Source of the DNA: Pistricoccus aurantiacus
Lineage (GTDB): Bacteria > Pseudomonadota > Gammaproteobacteria > Pseudomonadales > Halomonadaceae
Reading direction: 5' to 3'
Assembly (NCBI RefSeq): GCF_007954585.1
Contig: NZ_CP042382.1
Span: forward strand, 1,302,001 to 1,366,000
Length of the DNA: 64,000 nt
Shown here piece by piece: positions 57,355-64,000 of this stretch; positions within the stretch are counted from its first letter, which is position 1; each line of letters opens with the position of its first letter. Both the position numbers and the translations under genes were made by a program. Below the pieces are notes generated by a model. That model had not been told where the DNA came from, made no database searches, and saw nothing but the letters and a program-made list of their open reading frames with translations.

Positions 57355-58680
57355 CTAGCTATTGGCTAGTCGGGACGCCGGGAAATGGCAGATGAATCGA
57401 CTGCCCTCGCCGACTTCGCTGCGAATCTCCAAACGCCCCTGATGGCGAAGCATGACATGCTTGACGATGGCCAGGCCAAGCCCGGTGCCGCCGGTAGTAC
57501 TCGATCGGTCCTTGTCGATGCGATAGAAACGCTCTGTCAGGCGCGCCAGGTGCTGTGGTTCGATGCCCTTGCCGCTATCGATCACCTCCAGTCGCGCGCC
57601 ACCGTTTTCCAACTGCCAGCGAAGCAGGATCTCGGTGCCCGGCGGGGTGTACTTCACCGCATTGACCACCAGATTGGAAATGGCGCTGCGCAACTCTTGC
57701 TCCGAACCGAGCAGGAACAGCTGGGCATCGGCTTCGAGGCTAATCGAATGGGATGATCCTGATGGGGAGGCGTCTGAATGAGACTGTTCCGCCGACACCG
57801 CCAGGGCATCCTGGCGAATGCTTTCCAGCAGGCGTGCGACGGGAAGGGGCTCACGATCGGATTCGAGGACACTACTCTCGAGCTGTGACAGCATCAGCAG
57901 ATCCTTGACCAGATGCTCCATGCGCCGGCTTTGCTGATGCATCTGAACAAGCCCGCGCCGCCAGCGGGGCGGCAGGTCCTGACTGCCATCCACGAAGGTT
58001 TCCAGATAGCCCGCGAGCACCGTCAGGGGCGTGCGCAACTCATGGGAAACGTTGGCCACGAAATCCTGGCGCATACGCTCCAGGCGCTGTTGACGGCTGA
58101 CGTCTCGAATCACCATCAGACGCTCGTTCTCGCCGAATCGAGTGATCTGACATTCCAGTTGAACCTTCTCGAGTACCGGGGAAGGCAACAGCAGGGGCGC
58201 TTGATACACCCCCGTCTCGAAGTAGGCGACGAAGTGCGGGTCACGCAGCAGGTTGAGGATGGGCTGGCCACGATCCTTGTCCCGATGCAGGCCTAGAAAG
58301 CGCTGTGCCGCCGGATTCCACCACTCAAGATCGCCGCGTTCGTCCACCATCACCACCCCGTCCCGCAGGGCCTGACCGGATTCCTCGATGCGCGCTAGCC
58401 TCCCCTGGAGACGGTGGATTTCGCTTTGAGCCGTGCGCTGTCGGCGCCACAGGATATCGAAGAGCCGGCCCCAGAGCCCCCCGGCCTCCGGTGGCTCGGC
58501 GCCATCATCCCGCTCCAGCCAGCGTACCAGCCGCGCGAGCTGACGCAGTTGCATCAGTAGATACGTCAGCAGGACGAGACACAGCATGCCGAGCCAGGCG
58601 TCCAGCCAGAAACCCAGCAGTAGCCCAGCCAGCAGCCAGACGCTCAGATGCCACAGCTCAGGACGTAACAAAGCCAGCAC
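57355..58680 (-). CDS. phoR: Phosphate-regulon sensor histidine kinase PhoR
   Basis: Membrane histidine kinase of 441 residues that phosphorylates PhoB when phosphate is low. Two close TM helices at the N-terminus, a PAS domain (GVVMVDERGDLEWWNPAAQR), the H-box VANVSHELRTPLTVLAGYLE, N-box NLVVNAVKYTPPGTEI and G-boxes DSGKGI and GGTGLGLAIVKHV. Start set to GTG 58680, which has AAGGA 7 nt upstream and lies 17 nt after the phoB stop; the longer ORF lies inside phoB. Its 3' end is duplicated as a remnant near 52.6 kb. Confidence 0.95.
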   Translation of the reverse strand: MLALLRPELWHLSVWLLAGLLLGFWLDAWLGMLCLVLLTYLLMQLRQLARLVRWLERDDGAEPPEAGGLWGRLFDILWRRQRTAQSEIHRLQGRLARIEESGQALRDGVVMVDERGDLEWWNPAAQRFLGLHRDKDRGQPILNLLRDPHFVAYFETGVYQAPLLLPSPVLEKVQLECQITRFGENERLMVIRDVSRQQRLERMRQDFVANVSHELRTPLTVLAGYLETFVDGSQDLPPRWRRGLVQMHQQSRRMEHLVKDLLMLSQLESSVLESDREPLPVARLLESIRQDALAVSAEQSHSDASPSGSSHSISLEADAQLFLLGSEQELRSAISNLVVNAVKYTPPGTEILLRWQLENGGARLEVIDSGKGIEPQHLARLTERFYRIDKDRSSTTGGTGLGLAIVKHVMLRHQGRLEIRSEVGEGSRFICHFPASRLANS

Positions 58681-58697
58681 ACGCCTTTCCTTGTAAG

Positions 58698-59399
<702 letters not shown>

Positions 59400-59462
59400 C
59401 TCTGTCGTCGCTATCGAATCAGTGATTGTTGTATTGTTGCCGCACCATTACAGCGCAGTTAG

Positions 59463-59480
59463 ATGACAAAATCATGACGC
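59463..59480 (-). promoter_or_regulatory. Pho box upstream of phoB
   Basis: On the minus strand GCGTCAT-GATT-TTGTCAT: two half sites 11 nt apart with three mismatches to CTGTCAT in total, starting 81 nt before the phoB ATG. It shares the GCGTCAT variant with the phoU box. Autoregulation of phoBR is expected. Confidence 0.6.
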
Positions 59481-59515
59481 CATCGATCAGGGGTCGACCG
59501 GCTTCGGGGTCGCTC

Positions 59516-59803
59516 TTAATAGTGCGGCGGCGTTTCATCCCGGGGTTGAAACTCGCCATCATGACTCGCCAGCGCCTGCTGCTGTTCCCGTAGGCGTTGG
59601 CGCAGCAGTTCTCCCAGCCGCTCGAGGGTTTCCAGCCGTCGGTGCTGATCCGTCAAGGTCTTGTCCAGCGCGTCCAGCCAGTGTTCCTGGTAGGCCAGGC
59701 GGCTTTCCAGATCAATGAGTCGCGCTTCCAGTCGAGCCTCCCGGGAGGCGAGCGAGTCCCGGTTCGTCATGCTAGAATCCGCAGGTTGCGTATCATCGTT
59801 CAT
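59516..59803 (-). CDS. slyX: SlyX-family coiled-coil protein
   Basis: A 95-residue protein dominated by a coiled coil (ARLIDLESRLAYQEHWLDAL, then LDKTLTDQHRRLETLERL) and the SlyX tail ETPPHY. SlyX has no established function. ATG 59803 and an internal ATG at 59770 are both possible; neither has a strong SD. Confidence 0.85.
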   Translation of the reverse strand: MNDDTQPADSSMTNRDSLASREARLEARLIDLESRLAYQEHWLDALDKTLTDQHRRLETLERLGELLRQRLREQQQALASHDGEFQPRDETPPHY

Positions 59804-59932
59804 CGCGACACCGTCGTGAGTTAAAGCCGATACCCGCACGCCTTCTTGCCTGTGGGTATTTTCATGTCATTGACTTGTTTCATCCGTCATCCATTGCCTG
59901 ACCGACTGGCATAACAAGAGATTTCGAGGTCC

Positions 59933-60400
59933 ATGAATTTCAAGGTCTTGCTTCGCTGCATCTTAATCAGTTTATTGTTTTGCGCGCCGGCCCCCCTGTT
60001 GATCGCGCTGTTCGTTTCCTTCATTGGCGGCGAGCTGTCTCGGGAGCTGTTCATCGGTCTCGTCGAGGTCGACGGTATCGTCACGCTATATCTGACCACG
60101 GCGCTGGCGGTCTTCGTGGTGCTGTTTTTCGCCACCCTGGCGCTGAATCTGTTGACGCCGAAGCTGGTCAATCTGGCGGAAGTCGAGAACGACGATCGGG
60201 AGATCGGCGAGGTCAAATGGTTCAACGTCAACAAGGGCTACGGTTTCATTACCGGCGATAACGGCGAGGATGTGTTCGTGCACTTTCGCGCCATTCGCGG
60301 TCGCGGTCACCGTACCCTGGCGGAAGGCCAGAAGGTGCGCTACTATGTGACCGAAAACGAGCGCGGGTTGCAGGCGGACGACGTCACCGTCATCACCTGA
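59933..60400 (+). CDS. Membrane-anchored cold-shock-domain protein
   Basis: A 155-residue protein of two parts. Residues 5-31 and 49-75 are hydrophobic helices ([39 protein letters not shown]). Residues 91-155 are a cold-shock domain with RNP1 KGYGFI (101-106) and RNP2 VFVHF (114-118). The domain should bind single-stranded RNA or DNA and, with both termini predicted inside, face the cytoplasm. Free CspA-like proteins are about 70 residues. No operon partner is visible. Confidence 0.88.
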   Translation: MNFKVLLRCILISLLFCAPAPLLIALFVSFIGGELSRELFIGLVEVDGIVTLYLTTALAVFVVLFFATLALNLLTPKLVNLAEVENDDREIGEVKWFNVNKGYGFITGDNGEDVFVHFRAIRGRGHRTLAEGQKVRYYVTENERGLQADDVTVIT

Positions 60401-60420
60401 TCCGCTGCGGTTCATGCTGG

Positions 60421-60446
60421 CGCCCCGACAGGTTCGGGGCGTTTTC
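60421..60446 (+). terminator. Terminator after the cold-shock-domain gene
   Basis: CGCCCCGA and TCGGGGCG form a perfect 8-bp stem around a 5-nt loop, followed by a T-rich tail (TTTTCGTTTT). It also lies just past the stop of the convergent CDF gene. Confidence 0.88.
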
Positions 60447-60449
60447 GTT

Positions 60450-61403
60450 TTATTCGGGGGCCTTTTGTTTGGATGCAGTGCCGGGCAGCTCGTCGACGCC
60501 GCGTCTCGCCTCCGCCTCGACGAAGACCCGCTTGATCGCCGCGTGCTCGCGCTTGATGCGGCGGTCAAGCGTGACGATGGCGTTCTCGATACGCTCCGCG
60601 GGAGTGCCACGGACGAAGCGCACGCTTAGGGTCACCAGAATATAGTCCGGCCCCATGTGCATGGTCAGCACCTCGTTGACCTCTTCCACCTCGTTCGCCG
60701 CCTTCGCCAGCCGGCGAATGTCCTCCACCACGGCACGATTGGCGCTTTCGCCGATCAAGAGGCCCTTGGTCTCGATGGCCAGCCAGATGGCGGTGCCACC
60801 GAGAATCAGCCCGATGACCAAGGAGGCGATACCGTCGAAAATCGGGTTGCCGGTCCACTGGCTCAGCGCCACGCCGGCAAGCGCGGCGAGCAGGCCCAGA
60901 AGCGCGGCGGAATCCTCGAACACCACCACGAAGGTAGATGGGTCCTTGGCCCGGTGCACCGCTTCCACGTAGCTCCATTTGCCTTTGGCCTTGCGGAAGC
61001 TGTTGAGGGCGAAGGCCCAGGAGGCGCCCTCGAATAGAACTCCCAGCCCCAGCACCACATAGTTGACCAGCGGCGACTCGATAGGGGTGGGTGAGAGAAT
61101 ATGAATGACGCCTTCGTAGAGGGAAACCCCGGAGCCGATGGCAAAGATCAGCAGTGCCACCACGAAGCTCCAGAAATATACCTCCTGGCCGTGGCCGAAG
61201 GGAAACTCCGGGCTGGCCGGGCGTTTCGCGCGATGCAGTCCCAGTAACAGCAGTCCTTGGTTGCCCGTGTCCACCACAGAGTGGATGCCTTCCGAAAGCA
61301 TGGCTGAGCTTCCGGTGATGGCGGCGGCGACGAATTTGGTCACCGCAATCGCCAGGTTGCCCGCCAGCGCGGCATAGATCACCGCCTTGGATTCCTTTGC
61401 CAT
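60450..61403 (-). CDS. Cation diffusion facilitator (CDF) metal transporter
   Basis: About 317-residue divalent-metal/proton antiporter with six TM helices. ITGSSAMLSEGIHSVVDTGN is the TM2 signature with the metal-site residues, FGHGQEVYFWSFV the following loop and GIASLVIGLILGG the TM5 region; a cytoplasmic C-terminal metal-binding domain follows. Zn, Fe or Mn cannot be distinguished. ATG 61403 was chosen; AAGGAA upstream is too near the GTG at 61412. The C-terminal 20 residues are basic and non-family. Confidence 0.9.
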   Translation of the reverse strand: MAKESKAVIYAALAGNLAIAVTKFVAAAITGSSAMLSEGIHSVVDTGNQGLLLLGLHRAKRPASPEFPFGHGQEVYFWSFVVALLIFAIGSGVSLYEGVIHILSPTPIESPLVNYVVLGLGVLFEGASWAFALNSFRKAKGKWSYVEAVHRAKDPSTFVVVFEDSAALLGLLAALAGVALSQWTGNPIFDGIASLVIGLILGGTAIWLAIETKGLLIGESANRAVVEDIRRLAKAANEVEEVNEVLTMHMGPDYILVTLSVRFVRGTPAERIENAIVTLDRRIKREHAAIKRVFVEAEARRGVDELPGTASKQKAPE

Positions 61404-61438
61404 GAGAGTCACTTCCTTGTGTTGATCGGTTGAACCAG

Positions 61439-61825
61439 CTAACGCCCCGAATCCGGCCAGTCTATGGCATCTTCCTCGCCGTTCGGCAGGACTCGCCAGA
61501 AACGGTCCGGGTTGTCTCCTGGCTGCCAGCCGCCCAGGGAGCAGCGCACCTCACAGCCTAGCTGCCTGGCGGCCTCCCGGGCGCAATCCACGTCTCGTGG
61601 CCAAGGGGTCGCGCCGCTGTCCAGCCAGAGGCTGGCGAAGCCGTCCGCGGCGCGCTCCATCAGCAGGATCGGTATCGTCTTGCCGGCGATCCGGCCAGTG
61701 GCTCGCCACTTGTACTTACCGACGGCCTCCAGCGGCGGCGCATCCAGCGTCTCGCCGAGCCAGGCATTCAGGGCCTCGATCGGCGCTTCGGCCAGATAGA
61801 TTTCGATATCCGGATAACGCTGCAT
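61439..61825 (-). CDS. Conserved-looking unknown protein coupled to dapE
   Basis: A 128-residue soluble protein with no signal peptide or membrane segment. Features are DIEIYLAEAPIEALNAWLGE near the start and a Trp-rich C-terminus (CSLGGWQPGDNPDRFWRVLP). ATG 61825 shares a base with the dapE stop (TGATG) and has AAGGAG 8 nt upstream within dapE, so it is translated with dapE. I do not recognise the family; a role beside lysine or diaminopimelate synthesis is not implied by the sequence. Confidence 0.75.
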   Translation of the reverse strand: MQRYPDIEIYLAEAPIEALNAWLGETLDAPPLEAVGKYKWRATGRIAGKTIPILLMERAADGFASLWLDSGATPWPRDVDCAREAARQLGCEVRCSLGGWQPGDNPDRFWRVLPNGEEDAIDWPDSGR

Positions 61826-62991
61826 CAAAGGCACTCCTTAAGGAACAGGCGCTCGAGGATGGCGACGTAGATATCGCTCAGGCGATCCAGGTCCGCGGCG
61901 CGAACCCGCTCGTCGATCTTGTGGATGGTGGTGTTGAGCGGACCGAGTTCCACCACCTGGGCGCCCAGGGTGGCGATGAAGCGGCCGTCCGAGGTGCCGC
62001 CGGCGGTGGAAAGCGTCGGTCGCCGCCCGGTAACGGCTTCGACCCCGGCCAGGGCGGCATCCACCAGCTCGCCCTCGGCGGTGAGGAAGGGCTCGCCGTT
62101 GAGGGTCCAGTCCAGGTGGTAGTCGAGGCCGTGGGCATCGAGCAGCCGATGAGTACGCTCCTTCAACTGCTCGTGGGTGACTTCCGTTGAGTAGCGAAAG
62201 TTGAAGACCGCTTCCAGTTCGCCGGGAATCACGTTGGTGGCTCCGGTGCCGGCGCGGATATTGGAAATCTGCAGGCTGGTGGCGGGAAAGAAGGCGTTGC
62301 CGTCGTCCCAGTGTTCCCGAGTCAGGGCGTCCAGCGCCGGCGCCGTTTCGTGGATCGGGTTGCGCGCCAGCTGCGGATAGGCCACATGGCCCTGAATGCC
62401 CTGAACCCGCAGCACGCCGCCCAGGGAGCCACGTCGCCCATTCTTGATCATGTCACCGATATATCGGGTCGAAGACGGCTCGCCGACGATGCAGTAGTCC
62501 AGCCGTTCGTTAGCTTCCCGCAGGTGTTCCACCACCGCCCGGGTGCCGTCCACCGCCGGGCCTTCCTCGTCCGAGGTGATCAGGAAGGCGAGTCTTCCGG
62601 GGTGATCCGGATGGGCATCGATGAAACGCTCCACCGCGGTGATCATCGCCGCCAGGCTGCCTTTCATGTCCGCGGCGCCGCGACCGCAGAGCATGCCCTG
62701 GCTGTCGATACGCGGTTCGAAGGGCGGATACTGCCACTGGGTTTCCGGGCCGCTGGGCACCACGTCCGTGTGGCCGGCGAAGGCCAGTATCGGGCCGTGA
62801 TGGCCACGCATTGCCCAGAAGTTTTCCACGTCGCCGAAGGGCAGGCGTTCGATGCGAAACCCCAGCCGCTCGAGACGCTCTATCATCAGCGCCTGGCAGC
62901 CGGCGTCGTCCGGGGTCACCGAGGGCCGCCGAATCAGGTCCATGGCAAGCCGCAGCGTGGCGGACAGGCCGTCGGGCTCAGTCGTTGGCAT
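61825..62991 (-). CDS. dapE: Succinyl-diaminopimelate desuccinylase
   Basis: Zinc M20 peptidase-fold enzyme of 388 residues that hydrolyses N-succinyl-L,L-DAP to L,L-DAP for lysine and peptidoglycan. [14 protein letters not shown] holds the first zinc His, [16 protein letters not shown] the bridging Asp, [14 protein letters not shown] the catalytic Glu pair and [14 protein letters not shown] the C-terminal substrate motif. It overlaps the dapD end by 14 nt and the unknown gene by 1 nt. Confidence 0.97.
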   Translation of the reverse strand: MPTTEPDGLSATLRLAMDLIRRPSVTPDDAGCQALMIERLERLGFRIERLPFGDVENFWAMRGHHGPILAFAGHTDVVPSGPETQWQYPPFEPRIDSQGMLCGRGAADMKGSLAAMITAVERFIDAHPDHPGRLAFLITSDEEGPAVDGTRAVVEHLREANERLDYCIVGEPSSTRYIGDMIKNGRRGSLGGVLRVQGIQGHVAYPQLARNPIHETAPALDALTREHWDDGNAFFPATSLQISNIRAGTGATNVIPGELEAVFNFRYSTEVTHEQLKERTHRLLDAHGLDYHLDWTLNGEPFLTAEGELVDAALAGVEAVTGRRPTLSTAGGTSDGRFIATLGAQVVELGPLNTTIHKIDERVRAADLDRLSDIYVAILERLFLKECL

Positions 62992-64000
62992 GCAGCGCCT
63001 CGTTGAGGGCGACGGCGCTCTTGTTGGTCAGGCACTCTATGCGCCCGCTGACGGAGTTGCGCCTAAGCAGCAGGTCGTCCTGATTGGCTAGCTCCCGGGC
63101 GACCACGGTCTCGACTTCCTGGCCCTGGTCGTCGAGCACCGCCACCTTGGCCCCGGCGGTGACGTAGAGCCCGGATTCCACGGTGCAGCGGTTGCCCAGG
63201 GGAATGCCGATACCCGCGTTGGCGCCGATCAGACAGCCTTCGCCGACCTTGATGACGATATTGCCGCCGCCGGACAGGGTGCCCATGGTGGAGCAGCCGC
63301 CACCCAGGTCAGAACCCTTGCCCACCATCACCCCGGCGGAGATACGGCCCTCGATCATGCCCGGGCCTTCCGCGCCGGCGTTGAAGTTGACGAAGCCTTC
63401 GTGCATCACCGTGGTGCCCTCGCCGAGATAGGCCCCCAGGCGCACTCGGGCGGTATCGCCGATGCGCACGCCCTTGGGCACCACGTAGTCCGCCATCTTG
63501 GGGAACTTGTCGACGCAGTCCACGCTGATATGGCGGCCTTCCAGCCGCGCCTTGAGCCGCCGTGCCGGCAGTTCCTCGATATCGATGGGGCCTTCGCTGG
63601 TCCAGGCGACGTTACGCAAGAGTCCGAACATGCCGGTCAGATCCAGGTCATGGGGCTTGACCAGCCGATGGGAGAGCAGGTGCAGCTTGAGGTACACCTC
63701 CGGCGCGCTTTGCGGGGGCAGGTCGTTTTCCAGGAACATGGCCACCAGCGGGCGCTGGGCATTGGCGAAGGTTTCCGCCAGTTCCGCCTGATCAGAGTGG
63801 CCGGCGTCCTTGAGCGCCTGGGCCAGATCGGCGCAGTGCTCCGGCAGGAAGCTGATCGCCGCATTGCCGGAAGGGGCGTCCAGGGTCTTGCGGGCCGCTT
63901 CGACAAGCGAGCCGTCGGGTTCGAAGATCGGCGCCGGATAGTAGATTTCCAGCCAGTCGCCTTGGGTATTCTGGGTGCCGGTACCGAGAGCGAAGCTCAG
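62978..64000 (-). CDS. dapD: Tetrahydrodipicolinate N-succinyltransferase, 5' end outside the window
   Basis: Left-handed beta-helix succinyltransferase that makes N-succinyl-2-amino-6-ketopimelate. The frame is open to the window edge, giving 340 residues and lacking only the first few. [19 protein letters not shown] at the visible N-terminus and the hexapeptide region ([34 protein letters not shown]) identify the long pseudomonad form (about 344 residues), distinct from the shorter E. coli DapD. It precedes dapE with overlap. Confidence 0.95.
   Translation of the reverse strand: MSFALGTGTQNTQGDWLEIYYPAPIFEPDGSLVEAARKTLDAPSGNAAISFLPEHCADLAQALKDAGHSDQAELAETFANAQRPLVAMFLENDLPPQSAPEVYLKLHLLSHRLVKPHDLDLTGMFGLLRNVAWTSEGPIDIEELPARRLKARLEGRHISVDCVDKFPKMADYVVPKGVRIGDTARVRLGAYLGEGTTVMHEGFVNFNAGAEGPGMIEGRISAGVMVGKGSDLGGGCSTMGTLSGGGNIVIKVGEGCLIGANAGIGIPLGNRCTVESGLYVTAGAKVAVLDDQGQEVETVVARELANQDDLLLRRNSVSGRIECLTNKSAVALNEALHAND

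Overview
The window looks like a chromosome segment of a high-GC gammaproteobacterium, most likely of the Halomonadaceae (Halomonas or a close relative). Support comes from gene order (holD-rimI, ftsY-ftsE-ftsX-rpoH, coaBC-dut-algC-argB, rpmB-rpmG-mutM, dapD-dapE, phoB-phoR), from gammaproteobacterial protein types (UmuDC, RpoH, ZapB, SlyX, MaeA) and from LexA and Pho boxes of the enterobacterial/pseudomonad type. Taxonomy is inference; no rRNA, tRNA, CRISPR array or insertion sequence was recognised. No gap between genes exceeds 300 bases.

Positions 1 to about 18.5 kb look accessory. They hold the 3' part of an alpha carbonic anhydrase, a LysR regulator divergent from a YcaC-type hydrolase, an exported amidohydrolase, an operon of a DUF1275 membrane protein, a small ORF and an RND adaptor/pump pair, a Tat-exported FMN-dependent 2-hydroxy-acid oxidase broken by a one-base frameshift, an exported metallo-beta-lactamase-fold protein, a pirin, an FMN reductase, a low-GC SDR gene, and a leftward quinone/electrophile-defence cluster (YhhW-type pirin, DoxX, glutathionyl-hydroquinone reductase YqjG, WrbA, LysR).

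From 19.6 to 27.5 kb there is an SOS-controlled umuDC operon with a perfect LexA box, an MFS exporter, and a two-gene NAD-linked formate dehydrogenase whose NuoE-like and NuoF-like parts are fused. From 27.6 to 51.6 kb the content is core: bolA, a divergent holD, rimI, zapB, rsmD, ftsYEX, rpoH, argB, algC, dut, coaBC, radC, rpmBG, mutM, rlmI-type methyltransferase, trpS, maeA, acnA, a peroxiredoxin and trxB. A 134-bp multi-hairpin element with 7-bp terminal inverted repeats lies between dut and algC.

From 51.6 to 59.5 kb is a complete phosphate module: phoU, pstSCAB, and phoBR on the opposite strand. Three Pho boxes are visible, before phoU, pstS and phoB. Between phoU and pstS lies a decayed antisense copy of the phoR 3' end, 84% identical over 67 nt to the live phoR 3' end on the far side of pstSCAB. 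This suggests that pstSCAB entered an ancestral phoU/phoR/phoB locus by recombination. The window closes with slyX, a membrane-anchored cold-shock-domain protein, a CDF metal transporter, a conserved unknown coupled to dapE, dapE, and a dapD that runs off the end.

Many starts were moved inward from the longest ORF on the basis of Shine-Dalgarno (SD) spacing and family N-termini; the reason is given with each gene.
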